Origin: Enterococcus_E cecorum_B
Lineage (GTDB): Bacteria; Bacillota; Bacilli; Lactobacillales; Enterococcaceae
DNA: 22,002 bases
Direction: 5' to 3'
NCBI GenBank assembly: GCA_946499615.1
Contig: CAMMST010000039.1
Location: forward strand, 1 to 22,002
The notes beneath the pieces are model-generated. The model saw only the letters and a program-made list of their open reading frames with translations, was not told where the DNA came from and searched no databases. Within the stretch, counting starts at the first letter, position 1; every line of letters starts with the position of its first letter. A program made the translations under genes and the position numbers. Positions 15,648-22,002 of the stretch are shown piece after piece.

Positions 15648-16460
15648 ATGGAATTATCAACAATTCAGATTATTTTAATTTTTATTTTTTCATGTATTTG
15701 TGGTATGGGGAGCGTATTAGATGAATTTCAAACGCACAGACCATTAATTGCGTGTACAGTTGTTGGATTGATTTTAGGCGATATTACAACGGGTATTATT
15801 CTTGGTGGGACTCTTGAACTCATTGCTTTAGGTTGGATGAATATTGGTGCAGCTCAATCACCAGACTCTGCATTAGCTAGTGTAATTTCAACGATTTTAG
15901 TTGTTGTGGGGAAACAAGATATTCAAGCAGGAATTGCTATTGCCTTACCAGTTGCTGCTGCAGGTCAAGTGTTAACTGTATTTGCAAGAACTATTACTGT
16001 TGCATTTCAACATGCTGCAGATAAAGAGGCTGAAAAAGCTAATTTCAACAAGATTATTTTCCTTCATTTTAGTGCGCTATTTGTTCAAGCGTTGCGTGTA
16101 GCGATTCCAGCAACGATTGTAGCTGTATTTGTAAATGCTGAAATGGTGCAAAATATGTTGAGTAAGATTCCAGACGTTGTTACTGGTGGCTTAGCAGTTG
16201 CTGGTGGATTTATCGTTGTAGTAGGTTATGCGATGGTATTAAATATGATGAGTGTAAAATACTTGATGCCATTCTTCTATTTAGGATTTGTACTTGGAGG
16301 TTATCTAAACTTCAGCCTTCTATCATACGGAATTATAGGATTGATTATTGCTCTAATCTACGTTCAATTGAATCCAAATTTTGCCAAAAAAGATATGTTG
16401 AGTTCTAATGTAGGTTCTATTTCAACTGCAGAACTTGCTGATGATGAATTAGAGGATTAA
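15648..16460 (+). CDS. sorC: PTS mannose/sorbose-family transporter subunit IIC
   Basis: A 270-residue membrane protein with about seven to eight hydrophobic segments, forming the sugar channel together with EIID. Family marks are the N-terminal segment IFSCICGMGSVLDEFQTHRPL, GTLELIALGWMNIGAAQSPD and VTGGLAVAGGFIVVVGYAMV. The ribosome binding site AAAGGGGG precedes the ATG, 18 nt after sorB. In enterobacteria the name sorC denotes the regulator instead, so the symbol follows the L. casei scheme. Confidence 0.93.
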   Translation: MELSTIQIILIFIFSCICGMGSVLDEFQTHRPLIACTVVGLILGDITTGIILGGTLELIALGWMNIGAAQSPDSALASVISTILVVVGKQDIQAGIAIALPVAAAGQVLTVFARTITVAFQHAADKEAEKANFNKIIFLHFSALFVQALRVAIPATIVAVFVNAEMVQNMLSKIPDVVTGGLAVAGGFIVVVGYAMVLNMMSVKYLMPFFYLGFVLGGYLNFSLLSYGIIGLIIALIYVQLNPNFAKKDMLSSNVGSISTAELADDELED

Positions 16461-16473
16461 GGGGGATAATAAC

Positions 16474-17325
16474 ATGAGTAATGAAGTAAGTGCAACAGTC
16501 GCAAAAAATACAAAAATCACAAAGCAAGACTTGATGATGACATTTATTTATTCAAATTTCCAACAAGCTTCATTCAACTATGAACGTATTCATGCTCTTG
16601 CTTTTTGTGTGGATATGATTCCTACCATTAAACGTGTTTATAAAACTAAGGCAGAACAAGCTGAAGCACTAAAACGAAATATGACTTTCTTTAATGTTAC
16701 ACCTGCAGTATGTGGCCCAGTTATTGGTGTAACAATGGCAATGGAAGAAGCAAAAGCGGAAGGTGCAGATATTGATGAAGGTACAATCAATAGTTTGAAG
16801 ATTGGTTTGATGGGACCTCTTTGCGGTGTAGGAGATCCATTAGTTTGGGGAACGTTGCGACCAATTACAGCTGCATTAGGAGCATCTTTAGCATTAACAG
16901 GTAATGTGTTAGGTCCAATTCTCTTTTTTGTATTATTTAATGCTGTTCGTATTGCAATGAAATGGTTTGGATTAACATACGGATTTAAAAAAGGAATGGA
17001 TATTGTTGCTGATTTATCGGGTAATTTACTACAAAAACTTACTGAAGGAGCAACAATCCTTGGACTATTTATCATGGGTGTTCTTGTAACAAAATGGACT
17101 ACAATTAATATCCCTGTTGTTGTTTCAAAAACAACTGGAGCTGATGGAAAGGCTGTAATCACAACCGTTCAAAATATTTTGGATGATTTAGTACCAGGTA
17201 TTGCAGCATTAGGATTGACGTTATTGATGATGTACTTATTAAAGAAAAAAGTTAGTCCTATTGTATTGATTTTTGCGTTATTTGCAGTTGGTATTATTGG
17301 ATATGCACTTCATATCTTAGGATAA
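16474..17325 (+). CDS. sorD: PTS mannose/sorbose-family transporter subunit IID
   Basis: A 283-residue EIID, the second membrane component of mannose-class permeases and unique to that class. It shows the family N-terminus (KITKQDLMMTFIYSNFQQASFNYER), MTFFNVTPAVCGPVIGVTMAMEE, SLKIGLMGPLCGVGDPLVWGT, and several C-terminal membrane segments. It is 13 nt after the EIIC gene. SorA, B, C and D together make a complete PTS, so transport does not need a partner elsewhere beyond EI and HPr. Confidence 0.94.
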   Translation: MSNEVSATVAKNTKITKQDLMMTFIYSNFQQASFNYERIHALAFCVDMIPTIKRVYKTKAEQAEALKRNMTFFNVTPAVCGPVIGVTMAMEEAKAEGADIDEGTINSLKIGLMGPLCGVGDPLVWGTLRPITAALGASLALTGNVLGPILFFVLFNAVRIAMKWFGLTYGFKKGMDIVADLSGNLLQKLTEGATILGLFIMGVLVTKWTTINIPVVVSKTTGADGKAVITTVQNILDDLVPGIAALGLTLLMMYLLKKKVSPIVLIFALFAVGIIGYALHILG

Positions 17326-17350
17326 ATTTATAAGAGAATAGGTGGTAATA

Positions 17351-18577
17351 ATGAAAACTAAAGCAGTTAGATTATATGGTGAAAGAGATTTACGGTTAGA
17401 AGAATTTGAGTTACCAGAGATAAAAGATAATGAAATTCTTGCTTCGGTTGTGACAGACAGTATTTGTATGTCGACTTGGAAACTAGCTAACCAGGGCGGA
17501 AAACATAAGAAAGCTCCAGATAATTTGGGAGAGAATCCAATTATTGTTGGACACGAATTTTGTGGTGAAATTCTTGATGTAGGTGCTAAATGGGCACATA
17601 AATATAAAAAAGGTGAAAGATATGTTGTACAAGCTAATTTGCAATTGCCAGACAGACCCGATTGCCCAGGATACTCCTATAAATATGTAGGTGGAGATGC
17701 AACCTATGTAATTTTATCAGAGGATATTATGAATCAAGATTGTTTAATTCCTTATCAAGGAGAAACTTATTTTGAAGGGTCTTTAATTGAACCTCTTTCA
17801 TGTGTAATTGGTGCTTTTGAAGCTAATTTCCACTTAATTCCTGGAACATATGAACATAAGATGGGAATTAAAGAAGGGGGAAATATGATGATTATTGGTG
17901 GAACAGGACCAATGGGCTTGTTAGCTATTGATTATGCTCTTCATGGTCCTAAGAAGCCAGGAAAATTAATTGTAACAGACCGTAACAAAGATAAATTAGA
18001 TAGAGCAAAAAAATTGTATCCTAGTACTGACGAGGTAGAAGTGGAATATGTTGATGTTTCACAAATAGAAGATCAAGTATCGTATTTTAGTGGAAAACTA
18101 CCAGAAAAATTCAATGATATATTTGTTATGGTTCCAGTGGATACAGTAGTTAATGAAGCATCTCGCTTATTAGCTGCAGATGGGTGCTTGAATTTCTTTG
18201 CTGGACCACAAGATAAAGAATTTTCTGCAAAAGTTAATTTTTATGATATCCATTATTCATTCACTCATTATGTTGGTACATCGGGTGGTAATACTGAAGA
18301 TATGCGTAAAGCAGTGAAATTAATTGAAGAAAAGAAAGTTAAAGTTGCTAATGTAGTTACACATATTCTAGGATTAGATGATGTTGCGGAAACTACTTTG
18401 AACCAACCTCAAATTGGTGGTGGTAAAAAGTTAATTTATACTCATAAGAAATTTAATAGAATGAAATTATCTGATATAGATTCAAAATCTAAACTAGGTG
18501 AAATTCTAGCAAAACATAATGGAATTTGGAATAAAGAGGCAGAAAATTATGTGCTAGAAACATTTGAAAACATTTAA
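17351..18577 (+). CDS. sorE: L-sorbose-1-phosphate reductase
   Basis: A 408-residue zinc-dependent medium-chain dehydrogenase that reduces L-sorbose-1-phosphate to D-sorbitol-6-phosphate, which SorF then oxidises. Typical are the start MKTKAVRLYGERDLRLEEF, Cys39, His68/Glu69 (GHEFCGE), Glu147, LPDRPDCPGYSYKYVGG, the cofactor motif GGTGPMG (183-189) and the NFFAGPQDKEFSA segment, all close to Klebsiella SorE by memory of that family. A GTG at 17342 opens the frame, but the ATG at 17351 with ATAGGTGG before it fits the family N-terminus. Last gene of the operon, ended by a strong terminator. Confidence 0.93.
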   Translation: MKTKAVRLYGERDLRLEEFELPEIKDNEILASVVTDSICMSTWKLANQGGKHKKAPDNLGENPIIVGHEFCGEILDVGAKWAHKYKKGERYVVQANLQLPDRPDCPGYSYKYVGGDATYVILSEDIMNQDCLIPYQGETYFEGSLIEPLSCVIGAFEANFHLIPGTYEHKMGIKEGGNMMIIGGTGPMGLLAIDYALHGPKKPGKLIVTDRNKDKLDRAKKLYPSTDEVEVEYVDVSQIEDQVSYFSGKLPEKFNDIFVMVPVDTVVNEASRLLAADGCLNFFAGPQDKEFSAKVNFYDIHYSFTHYVGTSGGNTEDMRKAVKLIEEKKVKVANVVTHILGLDDVAETTLNQPQIGGGKKLIYTHKKFNRMKLSDIDSKSKLGEILAKHNGIWNKEAENYVLETFENI

Positions 18578-18593
18578 TAATTGACCACCAATG

Positions 18594-18641
18594 AAAAAGA
18601 ACCACCTTTGCAAGTATTTAATGGAGGGTGGTTCCTTTTTT
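18594..18641 (+). terminator. Intrinsic terminator of the sorbose operon
   Basis: GAACCACCTTT (from 18599) pairs with GGAGGGTGGTTC (to about 18634), followed by CTTTTTT. The preceding A-run makes it partly bidirectional. Confidence 0.88.
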
Positions 18642-18717
18642 CATGCAGCAGCTTGATTCATTTCACGGCCTTTTTCATAAATTTTGAAGACGTCTTATTA
18701 AATAACGTTTAAAATGA

Positions 18718-18746
18718 TTGATGTTTAGCTTATTTTGCGATAGAAT
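18718..18746 (+). promoter_or_regulatory. Promoter of the small RNA/DUF3800 locus
   Basis: The -35 TTGATG (18718-18723), exactly 17 bp, and the -10 TAGAAT (18741-18746) form the promoter. It lies about 130 bp before the DUF3800 start, directly in front of the structured RNA. Confidence 0.75.
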
Positions 18747-18752
18747 ATAAGT

Positions 18753-18856
18753 GCAGGTAGAAGTACACTGTACACTCGCGTCACTGAACTGATTGTTGTT
18801 TAAGCGATATGTAATATCGTCAGCCGCGGGGACGCCGAAAGGCGTTTTTTTTTTTT
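18753..18856 (+). ncRNA. Candidate DUF3800-associated structured RNA ending in an intrinsic terminator
   Basis: A predicted transcript of about 100 nt from the promoter at 18718-18746. Possible pairings: CTCGCG (18775-18780) with CGCGGG (18825-18830), which encloses a 7-bp hairpin GCGATAT-GTA-ATATCGT (18804-18820); a short GTAC-ACT-GTAC stem (18763-18773), also seen as the tandem repeat GTACACT; and the terminator ACGCC-GAAA-GGCGT (18832-18845) followed by 12 T. It is markedly more GC-rich than its surroundings. The DUF3800 gene begins 18 nt after the T-run with its own ribosome binding site. Structured RNAs upstream of DUF3800 genes have been reported as motif families. Membership cannot be verified here. 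It could instead be an attenuating leader. Confidence 0.6.
18831..18856 (+). terminator. Strong intrinsic terminator between the small RNA and the DUF3800 gene
   Basis: A GC-rich 5-6 bp stem (GACGCC/GGCGTT) with a GAAA tetraloop and an unbroken run of 12 T. It lies inside the leader, so most transcripts should stop before the DUF3800 gene. Confidence 0.9.
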
Positions 18857-18874
18857 ACTATCTAGGAGGGTTTC

Positions 18875-19570
18875 ATGAATATTTACGTATATTCCGATGA
18901 ATCTGGTGTACTGGATAAGGTACACAATGATTACTATGTGTTCGGCGGTTTGATTTTTATTTCTGAAGATGACCGAGATGCTTATTCTAGAAAATATCTA
19001 GCTGCAGAAAGAAATATTCGTAAGTCTGAATCAATTCCTCCATCTGTAGAAGTAAAAGCTTGTAATATTTCATCTAAGTCAAAGAGAAAATTATATCGAA
19101 GTATTTCAAATGTTGAAAAGTTTGGTTTTGTTATTTCGCAGAAGAAGTTAACGAAGGATGAGCTATTTTCGAATAAAAAAACGAAGCAACGGTATTTAGA
19201 TTGGGCATTCAAGATGGCAGTCAGAAAAAAATTAGAGAAAATGATTGTAGCGAAATCAATTAATCCCGAAGAAGTGGAAACAATAACATTTCTTGTTGAT
19301 GAACATTCAACTGCTACAAATGGTTTGTATGAGCTTAGAGAGTCGCTTGAGAAGGAATTAAAGATTGGCGTTTGGAATTTCAAATATATGACATTTCACG
19401 AACCATTATTTTCTAAAATAAAATCAGTCAATCTACAGTACTGCAACTCTTCAAAGAAAACACTTGTGAGAGCAGCTGATATCGTTGCAAATCGCATTTT
19501 TTACTATGCAAATAAAAATGATGGTCAGATACCAATTGAACAGAAATTAAATGTCGAATATCATCCATAA
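18875..19570 (+). CDS. DUF3800 domain-containing protein (putative RNase H-like nuclease)
   Basis: A 231-residue soluble protein matching DUF3800. Its N-terminus IYVYSDESG carries the family's DESG motif (Asp8), EVKA at 59-62 matches the conserved ExK, FLVDEHS supplies Asp142, and RAADIVANR near the end supplies Asp202. This D-E-D-D set suits an RNase H-like metal-dependent active site. The ATG follows TAGGAGGG by 5-6 nt. The gene sits behind a structured RNA and a terminator and is followed by its own terminator, making a compact stand-alone module. Members are often linked to defence and mobile DNA. The biochemical activity is not established by this sequence. Confidence 0.85.
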   Translation: MNIYVYSDESGVLDKVHNDYYVFGGLIFISEDDRDAYSRKYLAAERNIRKSESIPPSVEVKACNISSKSKRKLYRSISNVEKFGFVISQKKLTKDELFSNKKTKQRYLDWAFKMAVRKKLEKMIVAKSINPEEVETITFLVDEHSTATNGLYELRESLEKELKIGVWNFKYMTFHEPLFSKIKSVNLQYCNSSKKTLVRAADIVANRIFYYANKNDGQIPIEQKLNVEYHP

Positions 19571-19606
19571 TAGATAGAGTATTAGTTATCAATTATATTT
19601 TTAATA

Positions 19607-19658
19607 TAAAACGCCCCTAGTACTTGTTACAACAGGCTTTAGAGGCGTTTATTTTTTT
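19607..19658. terminator. Bidirectional terminator between the DUF3800 gene and the convergent gene
   Basis: AAACGCCCCTA pairs with TTAGAGGCGTTT (19639-19650) with one mismatch. A-rich sequence lies on the left and ATTTTTTT on the right. It ends both converging genes. Confidence 0.82.
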
Positions 19659-20199
19659 ATTCCATTTTCGTGCTTTTCTTTGATTGAACCACTTTTGAAA
19701 ATTCATTTAGATATTTTTGTGACAATATTTCTCTGGCTACCTGAAAACCAAAAACCTCCATCAATTCATCGACTAAATCTGTCCGCTCAAATGTGGGGAT
19801 ATAGTTTACTCCTCCGAGATACAAAACATTCATGTGACGCAGTGTTGAGATGATTCCCTCTATGCTGTATTTTTCTAATAGATAATGTTTTTCAAGAATT
19901 CTACAAACAAAATTGGAAACAAAATAGATGAAGAGATATTCAGTCATTATGTCCTTATCATTAATTACGTTTCTCACTTTTGTTTTATTGTCAAAATTGG
20001 ATGAGTCGGTGTATAAAACATTGAAATTCATGTATTCTTTAGCTGTATTGCTATATAATGTCGTTTCAAATAAATGCTGATTTTCATGAAAAATATGAAG
20101 TGCACAATGTATATCTTTTAACTGGTATGTTGCTCTTTCTAAAAATCGCTTTGTTTGTTCAAAGGTTGATAGTTTTGAGTAAGGAAAGATGATGTGCAC
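19657..20199 (-). CDS. Hypothetical protein, possibly 5'-truncated
   Basis: A minus-strand frame of 180 residues beginning with GTG. I do not recognise the family. It has no clear signal peptide, membrane segment or catalytic motif. It is rich in aromatic residues (FIYFVSNFVC at about 90-100) and has a basic C-terminal end (VVQSKKSTKME). The GTG has no ribosome binding site. The frame stays open for 12 more codons upstream without another good start, so the real N-terminus may have been lost at the junction with the Rpn remnant. It converges on the DUF3800 gene across a shared terminator. A functional link with that gene is possible but unsupported. Confidence 0.5.
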   Translation of the reverse strand: MHIIFPYSKLSTFEQTKRFLERATYQLKDIHCALHIFHENQHLFETTLYSNTAKEYMNFNVLYTDSSNFDNKTKVRNVINDKDIMTEYLFIYFVSNFVCRILEKHYLLEKYSIEGIISTLRHMNVLYLGGVNYIPTFERTDLVDELMEVFGFQVAREILSQKYLNEFSKVVQSKKSTKME

Positions 20200-20291
20200 A
20201 CAAACTAGGTAACAAAGGATATCAAAAAGAGAAATTTATACCTTATGTTGTTCTTGAAGTTCTTGACACAGCTCCTGTAATTGTAGCGTAA

Positions 20292-20951
20292 GACAATCAA
20301 AAACGTTATTATGATATTGAAATGCAGGTGGAAAATACCGGCGATTTAGGAAAACGTACCAGATACTATCAATCACAAATTGATAATGAAACCCTAATGA
20401 AAGGACAGACCTTCCATAAGTTAAAAGGAAGTTTTGTTATTTTATTATGTGCATTTGATCCGTTTAGCTATGGATTACGCCGCTACCAATTTCATCAATA
20501 TAAAGACAGTATCCGTGATTTGCGCTTAGATACACAATCGCATGTGCTTTTTATCAACGCCAAAGGTACGAAAGGTGAAGTATCAAGTGATTTGGCAGGA
20601 ATTATTGATGTGATGAATCAAAAACCAAATCAAACCAATCCACTAGCAAGTAAGTTAATGAAGGAAATTGATTATTATAACCAAAATCCAGAAAAGAGAC
20701 GAGAACTAATGGACTACGAAACAAGACTTAAAGATGAACGCTTAATTGGAATTAAAGAAGGAAGACAAGAAGGAGAAAAAATAGGGAGTCTTAAAGCAAC
20801 GAAGACATCGGCTAGAAATATGATTGTTGTACTCAAAATGAATCACTCGGAAACTAGTTACATTTATCAATTTGTTAAAGATGTATTTAAAGATAGCCTT
20901 ACCGATGAAGAAATCCAACAAATGATAGACGAGGTTGAAGAAAGGAACTAG
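20292..20951 (+). pseudogene. Rpn-family recombination-promoting nuclease/putative transposase, 5'-truncated
   Basis: The C-terminal two-thirds of a PD-(D/E)XK Rpn-type protein. In-frame sequence begins DNQKRYYDIEMQVENTGDLG, containing the conserved EMQ core, and continues with KRTRYYQSQID, KGQTFHKLKGSFVILLCAFDPF and the usual Gly/Glu-rich IGIKEGRQEGEK near the C-terminus. A TAA at 20289-20291 interrupts the frame just before this, and the N-terminal part (usually about 60-90 residues) is not recognisable upstream, where only a weak in-frame match (LEVLDTAPVIVA) remains. The ATG at 20322 would give 209 residues without the start of the nuclease core and has no ribosome binding site. Probably a non-functional remnant. 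Confidence 0.78.
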
Positions 20952-21013
20952 ACAAACGATTGTCCATGCGCAACATCTGCTTAAAAATGAATAGATAGTT
21001 TCGAAATGTACCG

Positions 21014-21046
21014 TCTTTCCAGCGATAATGTTGGAAAGATTTTTTG
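21014..21046 (+). terminator. Intrinsic terminator after the Rpn remnant
   Basis: TCTTTCCA (21014-21021) pairs with TGGAAAGA (21032-21039), with a 10-nt loop, followed by TTTTTTG. Confidence 0.85.
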
Positions 21047-21095
21047 TATTTGAAAAACTAAAAATGAATAGTAGTGTGCAGATAGACATCTCCCC

Positions 21096-21123
21096 TTGCA
21101 ATTTTTAGTGAATGTGTTAAGAT
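21096..21123 (+). promoter_or_regulatory. Promoter of queT
   Basis: TTGCAA (21096-21101), a 16-bp spacer and TAAGAT (21118-21123), just before the riboswitch. Confidence 0.6.
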
Positions 21124-21130
21124 AGCATTC

Positions 21131-21204
21131 GTGGATGACCACACTGCGAAACTTCCATCCTTTAGTCGCAGCTTATTACCAAGATGATGAATCTTGCAAA
21201 GGAG
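21131..21204 (+). promoter_or_regulatory. preQ1-II riboswitch controlling queT
   Basis: All helices of the preQ1-II class can be drawn. P1 is GTGG-ATGA-CCAC (21131-21142). P2 is CTGCG (21144-21148) with CGCAG (21167-21171). The pseudoknot P3 is TCCTTT (21158-21163), in the P2 loop, with AAAGGA (21198-21203). The inserted hairpin is CAAGAT-GATGA-ATCTTG (21180-21196). The linker CTTATTACC resembles the conserved CAUAUUAC. The pseudoknot strand AAAGGA is part of the Shine-Dalgarno site, so ligand binding should hide it and lower translation of queT. This is a Lactobacillales-type arrangement. Confidence 0.88.
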
Positions 21205-21213
21205 AGTTTATTT

Positions 21214-21723
21214 ATGCATCAAGAAAAACCTCAAACAATCGCCAACAGCAAAACGCTCGAATTGGCAAAATCTGCAATTGTTGCGGCTTTATATGTCGCC
21301 CTCACCGTAGTACTGGCACCATTTAGTTATGGCGCTATTCAAGTACGAATCGCTGAAATGTTTAACTTTTTACCTCTATACAATAAACGCTATATCTGGG
21401 CAGTCACAGTCGGCGTATTTATTTCAAATTTATTTTCACAAGTGGGACCCATTGATTTAGTGGTCGGCACGCTTTCTACGCTTTTCGTGTTGTTAATTAA
21501 CGTGAAAGTCACTGAAAATATGAAATCTATGAAACAAAAAATGGCAGTAAGTACCATTATTTGTGCCGTTTCTATGTTTACAATCGCCGCTGAATTAACC
21601 TTTGTTGCGGGCTTACCATTTTTCTATAGCTGGTTAACAATTGGTGTCGGCGAATTTATTGCGATGGCCGTTGGTTCATTGATTATCTATGCAGTCGGTA
21701 AAAAAATTGATTTAACCAAATAA
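21214..21723 (+). CDS. queT: QueT-family queuosine-precursor (preQ1) transporter
   Basis: A 169-residue membrane protein with about five hydrophobic segments, the substrate-binding S component of an ECF-type transporter for queuosine precursors. Typical stretches are AIVAALYVALTVVLAPFSYGAIQVRIAEMFNFLPL and QVGPIDLVVGTLSTLF. The ATG at 21214 follows AAAGGAGAG by about 9 nt. A longer frame from 21184 would begin inside a riboswitch hairpin and is rejected. The ECF A, A' and T components would be encoded elsewhere. The preQ1-II riboswitch in front supports the substrate. Confidence 0.93.
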   Translation: MHQEKPQTIANSKTLELAKSAIVAALYVALTVVLAPFSYGAIQVRIAEMFNFLPLYNKRYIWAVTVGVFISNLFSQVGPIDLVVGTLSTLFVLLINVKVTENMKSMKQKMAVSTIICAVSMFTIAAELTFVAGLPFFYSWLTIGVGEFIAMAVGSLIIYAVGKKIDLTK

Positions 21724-21729
21724 AAATCC

Positions 21730-21764
21730 AAAGCAGTCACAATGGATGGTGTGATTGCTTTTTT
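21730..21764 (+). terminator. Intrinsic terminator after queT
   Basis: AAAGCAGTCACA (from 21730) pairs with TGTGATTGCTTT (21750-21761) with one G-T pair, followed by TTTT. Confidence 0.85.
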
Positions 21765-21930
21765 CATTTAGCTGATGTGAAGTGACTTGCGTAGACAGGA
21801 AGAAATTCGTGTGCACCTTCCGTTTAGAAAATCGGATAAAAGGAGCTTTTCTTAATTGAGAGGGCAAATTTCACAATGTCTAGTCGCTGAACACAGAATA
21901 TTTGGTTTGAAAAGTTGAAAGAGTATATGA

Positions 21931-21966
21931 AAAAACAAAAAAGCCCTCTGGAAATCTTCCAGAGGG
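21931..21966 (-). terminator. Intrinsic terminator of the minus-strand tRNA
   Basis: A perfect 10-bp stem, CCCTCTGGAA (21944-21953) with TTCCAGAGGG (21957-21966), has a 3-nt loop. Read on the minus strand it is followed by GCTTTTTTGTTTTT. Confidence 0.88.
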
Positions 21967-21975
21967 ATGTGTTAG

Positions 21976-22002
21976 CGTCACAGGAGGGATTCGAACCCCC
22001 GA
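21976..22002 (-). tRNA. tRNA 3' end (partial, cut by window edge)
   Basis: On the minus strand the sequence gives a T-arm with stem GGGGG, loop TTCGAAT and stem CCCTC, then the acceptor strand CTGTGAC and discriminator G. CCA is not encoded. The anticodon lies outside the window, so the amino acid cannot be assigned. A terminator hairpin follows on the same strand. Confidence 0.85.

Noticed and set aside
16638..17162. Long minus-strand open frame inside the EIID gene
   Set aside because: It is fully covered by a well-supported EIID gene and shows no family features.
18763..18776. Tandem GTACACT units as a type III antitoxin repeat array
   Set aside because: There are only two 7-nt copies, much shorter than the repeats of known type III antitoxin RNAs, so the resemblance to type III rests on layout alone.
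21135..21326. Plus-strand 63-codon frame overlapping the riboswitch and queT
   Set aside because: It is in another frame over the riboswitch and the queT start, with no ribosome binding site.
1..22002. CRISPR array or prophage
   Set aside because: No regularly spaced repeat array was seen, and no phage structural or integrase gene is present.

Overview
The window is low-GC Gram-positive (Firmicutes) DNA, most likely from a Lactobacillales member such as an Enterococcus. The reasons are strong Shine-Dalgarno sites, low-GC codon use, PTS sugar operons of Lactobacillales type, a preQ1-II riboswitch in front of queT, and T-tailed intrinsic terminators after most units. The species cannot be fixed from the sequence alone.

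Layout. 1-170: tail of an IS30-family transposase. 374-7621: a galactitol catabolic cluster made of a PRD/EIIA regulator, PTS EIIA, EIIB and EIIC, galactitol-1-phosphate dehydrogenase, a PfkB-type tagatose-6-phosphate kinase and a LacD-type tagatose-1,6-bisphosphate aldolase. Together they would take galactitol through galactitol-1-P, tagatose-6-P and tagatose-1,6-bisP to triose phosphates. 7736-8470: a GntR/UTRA regulator. 8535-9431 (minus): an RpiR-family regulator, divergent from a Gfo/Idh/MocA oxidoreductase (9764-10780). 10968-12647: a tight three-gene unit of an O-methyltransferase, a small DUF2829 (Tad2-like) protein and a short-chain dehydrogenase.

12790-18577: an L-sorbose cluster made of a SorC-family regulator, sorbitol-6-phosphate dehydrogenase, the four mannose-type PTS subunits and L-sorbose-1-phosphate reductase. 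It would convert L-sorbose through sorbose-1-P and sorbitol-6-P to fructose-6-P. A TGTG/CACA motif recurs at the regulator promoter and at the operon promoter and is a candidate operator.

18718-19651 is the most interesting segment. A good promoter drives a short structured RNA of about 100 nt that ends in a very strong intrinsic terminator. A DUF3800 gene (RNase H-like acidic residues visible) follows immediately. This promoter, structured RNA, terminator, protein layout resembles type III toxin-antitoxin loci and the known class of DUF3800-associated RNA motifs, so it may be a defence or TA module. Next come an orphan minus-strand gene and a decayed Rpn-family nuclease/transposase gene, which suggests an accessory, rearranged patch. 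The window ends with a preQ1-II riboswitch and queT, then the 3' end of a minus-strand tRNA with its terminator.

Several starts were moved from the longest open frame to the codon with a proper ribosome binding site: EIIC 3210, O-methyltransferase TTG 10968, DUF2829 11680, SorC-family regulator TTG 12790, sorbitol-6-P dehydrogenase 13927, EIIA 14732, EIIB 15141, sorbose-1-P reductase 17351 and queT 21214.
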